Below are positions 1 through 12,480 of a DNA stretch of 64,000 nt, in pieces; the first letter of the stretch is position 1, and each line of letters starts with the position of its first letter. Origin of the DNA: Torymus aiolomorphi (lineage: Eukaryota; Arthropoda; Insecta; Hymenoptera; Torymidae); NCBI GenBank assembly GCA_036365515.1, contig CM070874.1, forward strand, positions 214,448,942-214,512,941, in the 5' to 3' direction. The translations under genes were made by a program, and so were the position numbers. The notes under the pieces were generated by a model that saw only the letters and a list, made by a program, of their open reading frames with translations, was not told where the DNA came from and did no database searches.

Positions 1-342
1 ATGGGGTTAGGATATACAGTGCAGTCCGCGACGCGGTGTAACTCGACGACACGTTGACACAGCTGTGCCGCAGCCTACAGCGCATGCGCCCATGGGCGTA
101 TACACGCACACGCGCTAGCAAGACTAGCTCGGTCGGCAGGTACCCGGGGCGGCGGCGCCGCGGGCCGCGGCGGACTCACGACCGCCGACGGTACGCTTGT
201 GGCGCCATCTTCCTATAAATACACAAAACATGCGCGATGCGCTTGGGCGTACACGCAAGTGTACACACACACGCACAACACATCTATTTTATTTTTAATG
301 TTTATGACTGTAGCAATGCTGCACATTACCCGTATGGTACAA
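1..342. other. GC-rich intergenic segment, no gene seen
   Basis: Bases 1-260 are much richer in GC than the rest of the window. They contain CG-rich blocks, AC-rich runs and a TATAAATA motif at about 213. I see no long reading frame, splice pattern or repeat that would identify it. It could be a retroelement LTR or promoter, but nothing proves that. Confidence 0.3.
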
Positions 343-608
343 TAATCTATTTTTTTTTATTGCGAATTATGTAAAATGATGAGAACTCTCTTCTAAGTTT
401 CAGCATATTATACATTTGTGCAAAAATTCGAATGAAAATTTGAACGAAATTCCGAGATGATGCCGAGCTCAAATCTCATATTTCGTTCAAAGTTTTTGCA
501 AAAACTAAAGTATATTTTCACTTGAAACTTTGCCAGAATGAAAGAGAATAAAAGAATACAGAAGAGAGTTCTCATTATTTTGCATAATTCGGTCTATTTT
601 TATTGTTA
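343..608. mobile_element. foldback MITE-like element
   Basis: Two arms at about 360-395 and 556-593 are inverted copies of one another. Both contain GAATTATG followed by GAGAACTCTCTTCT. The arms enclose about 160 bp of AT-rich DNA with no open frame. The similarity extends outward through TATTTTTATTG-type sequence on both sides, so the ends are approximate. This is the architecture of a non-autonomous foldback transposon; the superfamily cannot be assigned because no clean target duplication is visible. Confidence 0.5.
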
Positions 609-1551
609 TTAAGTAAAAATCAATCGTATTGTCTCGGTCGGTAACAATCGAGTAAGGCATCCCCTTAAGGTAAGTGTGCAAGCATCTACCGCGCCGCGAA
701 TTAACTCCGCGTAACCGCTCGTCTAGGCTCGTCGTACCTGGACAACGGTTTCGAGTAGGCGCTCTAGTACGGGGAGAGCAAGTATGAGGAGAGAGTGTGG
801 ACTTCGGGTTCGCACATTATCAAGGTTGGACTCAAAGTCGAATCACCGGCTATTTCAAAGCCGGTGAGTGCGCACACGTGCAGCCCCGCCATCTACCCTC
901 TCTCTCACACTTATACGTGTGTGCGTCGCGCGGCGATCGCGACCGCTCTCTCACTTCGCCGCTTTACTCGGCGAGTGCGCGCGTAGGATACCGCACACGT
1001 GCGGCTATTATACCTCACGTGCGCGGCGTATATTACCGCGAGCGTGACGTCAGCCTCCGAGACAGCTGACGTCTGAGATAACGTGCTGGCGCACCGTTAG
1101 ATAGGTAATTAATCTATTTCAACGCGACACTTCAACTGACTATCTTATTATTATTCAATCAGCTTAATTAACCTTTATGTTAATAAACAATAGTCTTTTA
1201 TTATGAACTTTAACTGCTCGAGTTATCATTTCGCGACCTAGCCATTCCCCGTTCCCCGCCGCCTTCGCGGTCCTTACGTTGGTGAAAACGTATCGTTTAC
1301 AACTGAGCAGCTGGCACACGAACCAGGAACCCGGAGAGGAGTTCGAATCCCTGGCAGAAATAAAGCGCGAGCCTCCGACTTGCCTGTTGCACGGTAAGTA
1401 ACCAGATTAGGTTTAGCATTGCACGACGTTGTAGCGTCCGCTGCCTAATCTGGCTATTGGGTCTCCGAGAGTTGAACCGGAGGATCCGGAGTTGAACCAT
1501 TGAGACACAGAGAGGAAACGTGTCTCTACCAGAAAATCCACCCCGTGACAG
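609..1551. other. GC-rich LTR-like segment, unresolved
   Basis: This stretch has several CACGTG E-box cores (about 873, 993 and 1018), a palindromic TGACGTCA at 1045-1052, an AATAAA-type signal near 1181 and a TGG-containing sequence near 1279 that could be a primer site. That order (promoter-like, polyadenylation-like, then leader) resembles an LTR and leader. It stops where the pogo TIR starts. No second LTR is visible, and the short ORFs on both strands have no recognisable domains. Confidence 0.3.
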
Positions 1552-2030
1552 CACACAAAACTAATCAAAATTTAATAAATTAACTCGCTTAAAAAAATTT
1601 ACCCCCTTCAGGGGGTAAACAACCCCTTATTACAATATTTGATTTTCGATTAACTAAAAAATAGTTTTTTCATGCAACTGTGATTACTTAATTCTAAAAC
1701 TTATTTTTTTAGCAAATTAAATATATAAATAGGTATATTGGTCCCTTGTACAAGGGTAGACTCCCCTTATTTAAAATTCAAAAATTTAGATCTGAAAAAA
1801 ACTAAAAGGGAATAAATATTTTACTCTACTACAATATTTAAATGTACTGATGTGTCCTGAATACAACTCGAAAAGTAAAATTTTTTTATAAACATAAACA
1901 AATTTTTTATTTATTCCAGCTTTTTTTACAACTGAAAAACATTAAACGATAACAAAAATTCTGATATTTGTAAAGGTAGTGCACACTCCTATTCATGTAC
2001 TATGAATAAAAAAAAATCTTTTCAGAGTAA

Positions 2031-3594
2031 TTTATTCCAATTTTTCAATAAATGATCTGTAATAATATAAATAATTTGTAATAATACAAAAGAACACAAG
2101 TGCTCGTATATAGTTTCTAGAATCGTGAATGATGCCTTAATATTACTGAAAATGTGATTTTTATAATCTATACTTATTTTCATCATTCACCGACCTTCGA
2201 CCGAAGATAAATTTGTATTTTTAACTCGTTCGTTTTATTTTTATTCGTTTATTTCGCTTCTGTTTTATAATAAACAGTCAGTTGTGTTTCATAGTTTTAA
2301 AACGTAAGACGTTCATTGTTTTAAAAGTTGTTTTTATTACTATTATATATACTGTACAGTTTTTTAAATAAGTTTACGAAGAAAAATATTAAAATATTTT
2401 TAAGAGAGTAACTACTTGAGTTAAAGAGGTAAATATCTATTGCAAAATAATGTAATATTAGTTTTATTGTTTCTATTCTTCTAATTATAAATAATACTCA
2501 TACTCATAATACGCATACTCTCTGAAATCCAAGGTTGTTGTAAGGGTAAGAAAAAATACACGTAAGTAAACATAACTTTTAGAGGGGTGTCTATAAGTTG
2601 CTCAAAGCCTTCTTCCCAATCTGGGCTATTCGAGTCTAGATTTTTTAATCTACCATACTAATTCTGTAGGTCGACCTAATTTATACTATAGTTGGATTTA
2701 ATTGATGTAAATGAGTACCCAAATTCAATATTAAATAGAGACAGAACGAGAATTGCTAATTTATACTATTTTAGTATTGCAATATCAAAATGTGATGTTA
2801 CAACGTATTGTTATAATTATAAAGTAATATATGAAAGTTCTATGAAGTATTTCTATGACATCACCATTAGTCAGCAATATTTATCTTTTCAATAAACTCC
2901 CTGTATTTTGTATATTATATATGAAGTATAAATTTAATTATTCCTTTTAAATCATTTTAAAAAACAGTTTTTGAATATCTCATAATATTTTACAAACATA
3001 TTTGTTATTATATTTTCGATGAATATTTAAGCATTTTTTTCAAGTTCAGGAGTTATTTTTGTAAAAAAACTCCGGAAGGTAGATCTCACATCAATTAGAG
3101 CTTTGTGAAATTTCTTTAAAACGTTGGTATACATTAAGATTATAAAGATAATTTTTTAATAACAAAATAAGATATTTTTAATACATATACTGTTTGTTGC
3201 ATATTTTCTTTACAAATGGTTTGTTAATGAACACATGCATCTATAACAAAAATTTTCTTATTTGACAATTTTATGTATAAACAAATCAGAAATATTTTCT
3301 GAAAATTCTTTTTTTTTTCATCTTTAATATCTTTTGAAACTATCATTGACGAATAGAATAAATCGTATGTATTTAATATTTCTATCTGATATGTTTAGTA
3401 GAAGTTTAAGCGTTTAATTTTTATTTGAATGAACGTGAAAAATACAAACAAATTAATAATAACATAAGTGAAATCCATATTATGATTCCAGTGAAAGATC
3501 ATAATCTGCGTATCTACTCATAAAATCTTTAAGATTTAATAAAAATTAATTTTTCCGTTTAAAAAAACACTTTAAAATAAGTAACTGTAAATTA
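2031..3594. other. AT-rich interior of the pogo element, no gene seen
   Basis: This segment lies between the left pogo TIR and the DD41D insertion. Open frames are short and low in complexity (the best is 67 codons at 2692-2895) and match nothing I recognise. It is probably the untranslated half of the pogo element. Confidence 0.4.
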
Positions 3595-3919
3595 TACAGG
3601 GTGAGGAAAAAGTATGGAAACCGCTGGAAATTTTGCCATTTTTATAGTAAAAGAAAACAAACAAACCTCATACCCTAGGTAACTTTCAACGAGGAACTCA
3701 ACGGTGACCCCTGATTTGACCTTGAACCTCATTTTTAAGGTTATTTCAAGGTCAACCTCATTTTTTCAAATGGGAACCCCTATTTTTGATGCCGGAATCG
3801 AAAAGAGCGGAAAATTTTACGTCCGGATATGTATTTAAGTATGGGGTTACCGTAACCTCTGGAGGTCAAACAGAGGTATCCAGGAACAACAACGTGGGCG
3901 TAGAAGAAATCTGTTCCCT

Positions 3920-4083
3920 TCGGGGTGCTTTTTGAAAGTGAGTTCCCCTCGCCTCTCACATCGGGGTGCTTGTTGAAAGTGAGTTCCCCTCGCCGCCCAC
4001 GTCGGGGTGCTTTTTGAAAGTGAGTTTCCCTCGCCTTTCACGTCGGGGTGCTTTTTGAAAGTGAGCTCCCCTCGCCTTTCACG
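3920..4083. repeat. 41-bp minisatellite, four copies
   Basis: Units start at 3920, 3961, 4002 and 4043, each opening TCGGGGTGCT and containing GAAAGTGAG and CCCCTCGCC. The period is exactly 41 bp. The array lies between the DD41D TIR and the end of its transposase. The minus-strand ORF across it is a by-product of the repeat. Confidence 0.9.
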
Positions 4084-4092
4084 TGAATGAAC

Positions 4093-5253
4093 TTAGAGCA
4101 AATGTTCAAATTGTTCTCCATTCGCTTCCTGACAGTAACCAATCCTATTGTAAAATGATTCAATTGCATTTCTGATCATCTGTAGTGGAATGGAATTAAT
4201 TTTTTGAACTATTCTATGACTTAATTCTTCCAGCTTTTGTGGATTATTTCTGTATACCCGATCTTTTAAATACCCCCACAAAAATAGTCCAAAGGTGTTA
4301 AGTCTGGAGATCTTGGAGCCCACTCTACTATACCTCTTCTACCTATCCATCTTTCAAAAAATGTCTCATTCAAGTATTGTCTGAAATTTACACTGTAATG
4401 AGCTGGAGCACCATCTTGCTGAAACCATGTGTTTTCAAAATCATCTCCTTTTAAGGCCTGGATAGCTGGAACAATCTGATTTCGCAAAAGTTGTTCATAA
4501 CTTACAGCGTTCAAATTTCCTTCTATAAAAAAAGGACCTATTATTGTATCACCTACCATTCCTGCCCACACGTTCAATTTTTGAGGATATTGAGTGTGAC
4601 TTTCTCTTATCCAATGAGGATTTGTATCGGACCAATATCTAAAATTATGACGATTGACTTCGCCATTTAATTGAAATGTTGCTTCGTCTGAAAAAACAAT
4701 ATTTTGTAAAAATATTGGATTTTGAGTTATCATTTCCAACATCGTCTCACAAAATTCTACCCGGCAATCAGGATCATTCTCATTCAATTCTTGCACAAGT
4801 TTCATTTTATAAGAATGAAAATTGTTTACCTTTAAAATTTTAAGAACAGATTTTTGTTCGATGTCCTGTTGCAAAGCTACTGATCATGTGGATTTTCCAC
4901 AATAGACAGTAAAACATCAATGATTTTTCTTCATTTGTTGCTGCTTGTGGTCTTTCAGTAACAGAAGGATTTTTAATAGACCCCGTTTCTTCAAAACGTC
5001 TTAACGTCTTTGAAACTGTAGATTTAGACAAAGGAGTTTCACCATCGCCGTTTCGAAATGTTGCATTAAAGAGATTAACAACATTAGTAAACGACCTTTG
5101 CTGATCACCCCAACCTCTCATCATTAGAAGAAATATTCGCTCTCTTTCGGCCAAACGAAACATTTTAAAAGTTTTGAAAAAACAAAAAAGTAATATTGTT
5201 ATTGTAACCAACAAAAAAACCGCTGCCAATTCATTGGCACGTAGCTTCCTCAA
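4093..5253 (-). pseudogene. DD41D Tc1/mariner transposase, frameshifted
   Basis: Cut-and-paste transposase of the IS630/Tc1/mariner group, seen in three overlapping minus-strand pieces. The N-terminal piece (from a Met near 5163) carries the helix-turn-helix region. The middle piece (4266-4874) has the catalytic FSDEATF and QQDGAPAH motifs, and SPDLTPLD follows. The gap between the second Asp and the Asp of LTPLD is 41 residues, hence DD41D. Two frameshifts break it: one near 4870, and one near 4290, where a single missing T separates PLDYF from LWGYLKDR. The C-terminal piece ends at 4093. It cannot make an intact protein. The group assignment rests on the Asp spacing and the WGYLKD motif. 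Confidence 0.85.
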
Positions 5254-5689
5254 ACTTAATTTATTGATCCCTTTAATTAATTTTTACTTCTATAATATTT
5301 AAAATTTAATACTTTATCTTGTACGGTTAGACTAACAAGGAGAGGGTCATGGGTCCGGATTCAGCTTAAACTGTGGTATATGTTTTTGGATGTACAAATA
5401 TGAAGAAAGCTGCAATATTAGACCCTAACGCTAAAAAAACTAAAGTTCTGGGAACTTTTAGCTTTATTTTGAAGAAAGTGTTGAAAAAAACCTTCTCTAA
5501 AAATGGCAACTATTAAACTTTAGAAAGTCTTAAATATAATTTCAAGTAGAGAAAATAAAGCTAGAGAAAACGAGCTTTCATTTGCGTTTTTAAAGAACAA
5601 TAAAATCTATTCCTTCCAAAGTTATAAAAGTTTGAAATTGATCATCGAAACTGCTCCTGTTTAGCTCTTGTTATCGTACGACAATTAAA
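5254..5689. other. AT-rich spacer between transposase and satellite
   Basis: Short AT-rich DNA upstream of the DD41D transposase start that grades into the first degenerate satellite unit near 5640. It would contain the transposase promoter. No gene is seen. Confidence 0.35.
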
Positions 5690-7339
5690 ACGCAAATTTT
5701 TTTCTAAAATGATTTGTTTCTAAAAAACCAATGAAGATAATCTCTTGAAATTTGAACAACATATAGTTTTCAATGAGTTTAATAAGTGGTTAAAATTTCA
5801 AGTCGATAAATCAAGTATTCTCTTATAAAACGCCATTCGAAAATTTTTTTAAAAAATGTTTAACCTCAAATATCCTTTTTCGTAATGGACCAATTTTTTT
5901 GAGCAACCAACTCGATCTGAAGATATTAAAAACTACATCTGTGCCAAATTTCAGGACGATTGGGTAATTTTTGCTCTAGTTATCGTGCGACAGCAAAAAC
6001 GCAAATTTTTTCTAAAATAATTTTTTTCTAAAAAACAAATGAAGATAATCTCCTGAAATTTTAACCAAATATAGTCTTCTATAAATTTAATAAGTGGTTA
6101 AAATTTTAAGTCGATAAATCAAATATTCTTTGAGAAAACGCGATTCGAAAATTAAAAAAAAAAAAATTTTTAGCCACAAATATCTTTTTTCCTAATGACC
6201 GATTTTTTTGGGCAACGAACTCGATCTGAAGATATATAAAACCTACATCTGTGCCAAAATTCAGGACGATTTGATAATTTTTGCTCTTGTTATCGTGCGA
6301 CAGCAAAAACGCAAATTTTTTCTAAAATAATTTTTTTCTAAAATACAAATGAAGATAATCTTCTGAAATTTTAACCAAATATAGTCTTCCATAAATTTAA
6401 TAAATGGTTAAAATTTTAAGTCGATAAATCAAGTATTCTTTGAGAAAACGCGATTCAAAAATTTTTTTTTCTAATTTTTAACCTCAAATATCTTTTTTCG
6501 TAATGGACCGATTTTTTGGGCAACGAACACGATATGAAGATATTTCAAAGCTACATCTGTGCCAAATTTCAGGACAATTGGATAATTTTTGCTCTAATTA
6601 TCATGCGACAACGAAAACGCAAATTTTTTCTAAAATAATTCTTTTCTAAAAAATAAATGAAGATAATCTCTTGAAATTTTAACCAAATATAGTCTTCAAT
6701 TAGTGTAATAACTGGTTAAAATTTCAAGTCGATAAATAAAATATTTTTTGAGAAATTAATTTAAGAAATATAAAAAAGTTTTCCTTAATAACAAATGACA
6801 GAGTGAAGATATTTTAAATTAAAAAAAAAGAAAATATAGGTAATTTAAATACCTTTCAAGAAAAGTTTATTACATTATGTAATAATGGCTGTAAGATATG
6901 AAAAAATCAAAAAAACTAAAAATTCAAAATCGTTTTTTAGTTACAAAACAAAAGAAAATCAATAAAATCTCAAATCCATCAGGGTACCTTTCTTTTCCCG
7001 CGAAATGAAGAGAATAAGCTTTACCAGACGAAAATCGCACTGAAAAAACTCTGGCACGCAAGACGCACAAAACGAGTGGCTTATTTCGTCCCTGGATTCG
7101 GCACAGCACATCTCCCCTTCTGGCACGTAATACATACCAAATATTGCCGATACTTTTAAAACCTAACCTAAATTCGCCTTAAGATACGGTATACGCGCCG
7201 CCAGGGGGAATCAGTAGCACCGTTACGGGACAACAGCCGTGCCAAACCGAAGGGACGAAATACGTCCCTCGTTTTGTGCGTCTTGTGTGCCAGAGTTTTC
7301 TCAGTGCGGTTGATTCGTTTCGAAGATATGAAGAGTTTA

Positions 7340-7358
7340 ACACACACACACACACACG

Positions 7359-7390
<32 letters not shown>

Positions 7391-7413
7391 TACAGACACA
7401 CACACACACACAC
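7340..7413. repeat. (AC)n microsatellite
   Basis: Imperfect AC dinucleotide tract with CACGCACATACACAT interruptions. It belongs to the larger duplicated block and is matched by the tract at 9502-9560. Confidence 0.95.
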
Positions 7414-7511
7414 GAAAACCAAAATTATCAAAATCAACTAATATACACATATATCGCCTTAAAACATCTTTTTGAACATTTTTTTTCCAAAACTTTTTTC
7501 ACCGTTACAAA

Positions 7512-7530
7512 GCTTCCTCTATGAGGAAGC
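7512..7530. repeat. conserved 8-bp inverted repeat hairpin, copy 1
   Basis: GCTTCCTC and GAGGAAGC are separated by TAT and preceded by CACCGTTACAAA. The same hairpin recurs at 9656-9674 and, with a TTT loop, at 12461-12479. Confidence 0.8.
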
Positions 7531-9501
7531 AATAGAATTTAATAGGGGTACAATATAGATATTTCGAAATAAATCATTAGAAACGGGTTATATTTGCTTT
7601 GAAATCGTAGTAATGAAATTCGATGTTTTGGACAGAAGATGAACTGTTACAATCGAAAGTATGATTTTCGTAATTTAGAATTTCAAAACATGGAACTATC
7701 TGCATTATCACAGTCGAACGGAAAAACGTCTATAGTTGACTTCAATTTTATAGTGAATCGTCGAAACTCTGGACCCCCCCCCAATTCATTATGATTTTTA
7801 AATTCAGGACGATTGGATAATTTTTGCTCTTGTTACCGTGCGACAACAAAAACGCGAATATTTTCAAAAATATTTTTTTCTAAAAAACGAAATGAAGATA
7901 ATGTCTTGAAATTTTAACCAAATATAGTCTTCTATAAATTTAATAAGTGGTTAAAATTTTAAGTCGATAAATCAAGTATTCTTTGAGAAAACGCGATTCG
8001 AAAATTTAAAAAAAAAAAATTTTTAGCCACAAATATCTTTTTTCGTAATGACCGATTTTTTTGGGCAACGAACTCGATCTGAAGATATATAAAACCTACA
8101 TCTGTGCCAAAATTCAGGACGATTTGATAATTTTTGCTCTTGTTATCGTGCGACAGCAAAAACGCAAATTTTTTCTAAAATAATTTTTTTCTAAAATACA
8201 AATGAAGATAATCTTCTGAAATTTTAACCAAATATAGTCTTCCATAAATTTAATAAATGGTTAAAATTTTAAGTCGATAAATCAAGTATTCTTTGAGAAA
8301 ACGCGATTCAAAAATTTTTTTTTCTAATTTTTAACCTCAAATATCTTTTTTCGTAATGGACCGATTTTTTGGGCAACGAACACGATGTGAAGATATTTCA
8401 AAGCTACATCTGTGCCAAATTTCAGGACAATTGGATAATTTTTGCTCTAATTATCATGCGACAACGAAAACGCAAATTTTTTCTAAAATAATTCTTTTCT
8501 AAAAAATAAATGACGATAATCTTTTGAAATTTTAACCAAATATAGTCTTCAATTAGTGTAATAACTGGTTAAAATTTCAAGTCGATAAATAAAATATTTT
8601 TTGAGAAATTAATTTATGAAATATAAAAAAGTTTTCCTTAATAACAAATGACAGAGTGAAGATATTTTAAATTTTAAAAAAGGAAAATATAGGTAATTTA
8701 AATACCTTTCAAGAAAAGTTTATTATATTATGTAATAATGACTATAAGATTTGAAAAAATCAAAAAAACTAAAAATTCAAAATTCGTTTTTAGAAAATAA
8801 TTTTTTTTCTAAAAAAAAATTAAGATAATCTCTTGAAATTTTAACCACATATAGTCTTCAATTAGTGTAATAACTAGTTATTTATTTCAAGTCGATAAAT
8901 AAATAATTTTTTAAGAAATTAATTTATGAAATATAAAAAAGTTTTCCTTAATAACAAATAACAGAGTGAAGATATTTTAAATTCAAAAAAAAGAAAATAT
9001 AGGTAATTTAAATACCTTTCAAGAAAAGTTTATTACATTATGTAATAATGGCTGTAAGATATGAAAAAATCAAAAAAACTAAAAATTCAAAATCGTTTTT
9101 TAGTTACAAAACAAAAGAAAATCAATAAAAACTCAAATCCACCAGGGTACCTTTCTTTTCTTGCGAAATGAAGAGAATAAGCTTTACCAGACGAAAATCG
9201 CACTGAAAAAACTCTGGCACGCAAGACGCACAAAACGAGTGGCTTATTTCGTCCCTGGATTCGGCACAGCACATCTCCCCTTCTGGCACGTAATACATAC
9301 CAAATATTGCCGATACTTTTAAAACCTAACCTAAATTCGCCTTAAGATATGGTATACGCGCCGCCAGGGGGAATCAGTAGCACCGTTACGGGACAACAGC
9401 CGTGCCAAACCGAAGGGACGAAATACGTCCCTCGTTTTGTGCGTCATGTGTGCCAGAGTTTTTTCAGTGCGGTTGATTCGTTTCGAAGATATGAAGAGTT
9501 C

Positions 9502-9560
9502 AACACACACACACACACGCACATACACATACACACACACACGCACACACACACACACGA
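9502..9560. repeat. (AC)n microsatellite
   Basis: Shorter sister of the tract at 7340, in the second copy of the duplicated block. Confidence 0.95.
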
Positions 9561-9655
9561 AAACAAAAATTATCAAAATCAACTAATATACACATATATC
9601 GCCTTAAAACATCTTTTTGAACATTTTTTTCCAAAATTTTTTTCACCGTTACAAA

Positions 9656-9674
9656 GCTTCCTCTATGAGGAAGC
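9656..9674. repeat. conserved inverted repeat hairpin, copy 2
   Basis: Identical 8-bp stem and TAT loop to the copy at 7512, again preceded by CACCGTTACAAA. Confidence 0.8.
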
Positions 9675-10536
9675 AATAGAATTTAATAGGGGTACAATAT
9701 AGATATTTCGAAATAAATCATTAGAAACAGGTTATATTTGCTTTGAAATCGTAGTAATGAAATTCGATGTTTTGGACAGAAGATGAACTGTTACAATCGA
9801 AAGTATGATTTTCGTAATTTAGAATTTCGTAACATAGAACTATCTGCATTATCACAGTCGAACGGAAAAACGTCTATAGTTGACTTCAATTTTATAGTGA
9901 ATCGTCGAAACTCTGGACCCCCCCCCCAATTCATTATGATTTTTAAATTCAGGACGATTGGATAATTTTTGCTCTTGTTACCGTGCGACAACAAAAACGC
10001 GAATATTTTCAAAAATATTTTTTTCTAAAAAACGAAATGAAGATAATCTCTTGAAATTTTAACCAAATATAATCTTCTATAAGCTTAATAAGTGATTAAA
10101 ATTTTAAGTCAATAAATCAAGTATTTTCCGAAAAAATGCGATTCAAAAATTAAAAAAAAAATTTTTAATCTCAAACCTCTTTTTTCGTAATGGACCGTTT
10201 TTTTTGGGCAACGAACTCGATCAGCAGATATATAAAAGCTACATCTGTGCGAAATTTCAGGACGATTGGAAAATTTTTGCTCTTGTTATCGTGCGACAAC
10301 GAAAACGCAAATTTTTTCAAAAATAATTTTTTTCTAAAAAACAAATGAAGATAATCTCTTGAAATTTTAACCAAATATAGTCTTCTATAAGCTTAATAAG
10401 TGGTTAAAGTTTTAAGTCAATAAATCAAGTATTCTCCGAAAAAATGCGATTCAAAAATTAAAAAAAAAAATTTTTAATCTCAAATATCTTTTTTCGTAAT
10501 GTAACGATTTATTTGGGCAACGAACTCGATCAGCAG

Positions 10537-11140
10537 TGTTACGAGTGGTAGCTTCCAGAGAGAAAGCGCGTGCGGCCATGAACTCATACAGACTCTCGAT
10601 GAACGAAGACACGTAGCCCAACACAAACTCCCGGTCAGCAATATGCCGAGCGTTGATAGAGGACGTCGAATGTCGAAGGTGCATGACATCAACCAATGCC
10701 AGTCAGCAGAACAGCGAATCCGCGAGGCACTGCATCACCGGCACGAGATCTGGACGTCGAATTAGGGGGAAGAAACGAACAGCCGATGAGCAATGATCCC
10801 CCACTTACGATCCCCAAGACAGAGATATAAAAACCAAGGGAAGCGCATCCAGAAGAACAGAAAGAAAGAGAACGAAAGCGGGGTCAGAGAGAGGACGGAA
10901 GCGAGGTACGAGGGATGAGGACGAACGGATGACAAATTCACGAGAGGACGTCGGTCGGTTGCATCGCGAACGCGTGTTAGGATTATCTCTCTCGCGCCTA
11001 TAAGTATTTTAATAAATAACTCATGTATACTTTAACTCTAGTTGTATTTCACTGCATCGTTTCGAGTCTCGGCTTGGAACGACACGAACGCCTCAGAACC
11101 CTTCCTACGTGCGTGAACCGAGATAGGCTCACACGTAACA
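10537..11140 (+). mobile_element. solo LTR, Ty3/gypsy-type
   Basis: A 604-bp insertion begins TGTTACG and ends CGTAACA, and is flanked on both sides by GCAG, a 4-bp target duplication. It interrupts a satellite unit; intact sister units nearby (for example about 10211-10245) read straight through GATCAGCAGATATATA, which is the empty site. A TATA-like ATATAAAAACC at about 10823 and an AATAAA near 11010 fit LTR promoter and polyadenylation signals. There is no coding sequence, as expected after LTR-LTR recombination. The gypsy assignment rests on the TGTTAC/GTAACA ends and the 4-bp duplication. Confidence 0.85.
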
Positions 11141-12292
11141 GCAGATATACAAAAGCTACATCTGTGTCAAATTTCAGGACGATTGGATAATTTTTGCTCT
11201 TGTTATCGTGCGACAACGAAAACGCAAATTTCTTCAAAAATAATTTTTTTCTAAAAAACAAATGAAGATAATCTCTTGAAATTTTAACCAAATATAGTCT
11301 TCTATAAGCTTAATAAGTGGTTAAAGTTTTAAGTCAATAAATCAAGTATTCTCCGAAAAAATGCGATTCAAAAATTTAAACAAAAAATGTTTAATCTCAA
11401 ATATCTTTTTTCGTAATGGACCGATTCTTTTGGGCAACGAATTCGATCAGCAGATATATAACAGCTACATCTGTGCTAAATTCCAGGACGATTGGATAAT
11501 TTTTGCTCTTGTTATCGTGCGACAACGAAAACGCAAATTTTTTCAAAAATAATTATTTTCTAAAAAACAAATGAAGATAATCTCTTGAAATTTTAACCAC
11601 ATATAGCCTCCAATTAGTGCAATAACTAGTTAAAATTTCAAGTCGATAAATAAATTATTTTTTGAGATATTAATTTTTTAAATATAAAAAAGTTTTCAGT
11701 AATAACAAATGACATAGTGAAGATATTTTAAATTTTAAAAAAGGAAAATATAGGTAATTTAAATACCTTTCAAGAAAAGTTTATTATATTATTCAATGAT
11801 GGCTATAAGATATGAAAAAATTGGAAAAACTAAAAATTCAAAATTGTTCTTTGGAAAATAATTTTTTTTCTAAGGAACAAATGAAGATAATCTCTTGAAA
11901 TTTTAACCAGATATAGCCTTCAATTACTACAATAACTGGTAAAATTTCAAATCGATAAATATAATATTTTTTGAGATATTAATTTTTGAAATATAAAAAT
12001 GTTTTCCTTAATAACAAATGACAGAGTGAAGATATTTTAAATTTTAAAAAAAGAAAATATAGGTAATTTGAATACCTTTTAAGAGAAGTTTATTATTTTA
12101 TGTAATAATTACTATAAGATACGAAAAAATCAAAAAAACTAAAAATTCAAAATCGTTTTTTGGTTATAAAACAAAAGAAAATCAATAAAATCCCAAATCC
12201 ATCAGGGTACTTTCCTTTTGCCGCAAGACGAAGGGAATAAGCTTTACCCGACGAAAATCGGTTGATTAGTTTCGGAGATATTAAGAGTTGAA

Positions 12293-12295
<3 letters not shown>

Positions 12296-12346
<51 letters not shown>
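12296..12346. repeat. (AC)n microsatellite
   Basis: Nearly pure AC dinucleotide run followed by GCACATACATACATCC. It occupies the same position relative to the hairpin as the tracts at 7340 and 9502. Confidence 0.95.
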
Positions 12347-12347
<1 letters not shown>

Positions 12348-12460
12348 TACATACATCCACGAAATCAAAAATCATCAAAATCAAATAATATAAACATATA
12401 CCAGCATAAAACATCTTTTTGAATACTTTTTTTTTCGAAAATTTTTTTCACCGTTACAAA

Positions 12461-12479
12461 GCTTCCTCTTTGAGGAAGC
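12461..12479. repeat. conserved inverted repeat hairpin, copy 3
   Basis: GCTTCCTC, TTT loop, GAGGAAGC. The stem is unchanged although the loop differs from copies 1 and 2. Confidence 0.8.
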
Positions 12480-12480
12480 A

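Larger units (their letters stand above)
5690..12480. repeat. ~306-bp satellite array with 1.85-2.16-kb segmental duplication
   Basis: A unit of about 306 bp recurs with landmarks near 5990, 6296, 6604, 7840, 8150, 8456, 9990, 10292, 11210 and 11517. Each copy has a GCAAATTTTTTC run, ATGAAGATAATCTC, a GGGCAACGAACTCG block and TTTTTGCTCTTGTTATCGTGCGACA. On top of this, a larger block is duplicated. The 6106 region reappears at 7959 (offset 1853) and the 7168 region at 9331 (offset 2163); the extra 310 bp is one additional sub-unit near 8800-9110. All ORFs here are translations of repeats. The array also contains three (AC)n tracts, three conserved hairpins and a solo LTR. Confidence 0.85.

Noticed and set aside
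795..1069. Two overlapping ORFs in the GC-rich left segment
   Set aside because: They overlap in different frames, have Arg-rich low-information sequence and no recognisable domain; GC-rich DNA produces such frames by chance.
1297..1400. tRNA-like GAGTTCGAATCCCTGGCAG
   Set aside because: Only a T-arm-like word; no pairing acceptor stem, D-arm or anticodon arm can be built upstream.
6106..12368. Many 60-90-codon ORFs (for example LSHDNKSKNYQIV and FVCVCVCVC types)
   Set aside because: They recur with the satellite period or translate (AC)n tracts; all are repeat artefacts.
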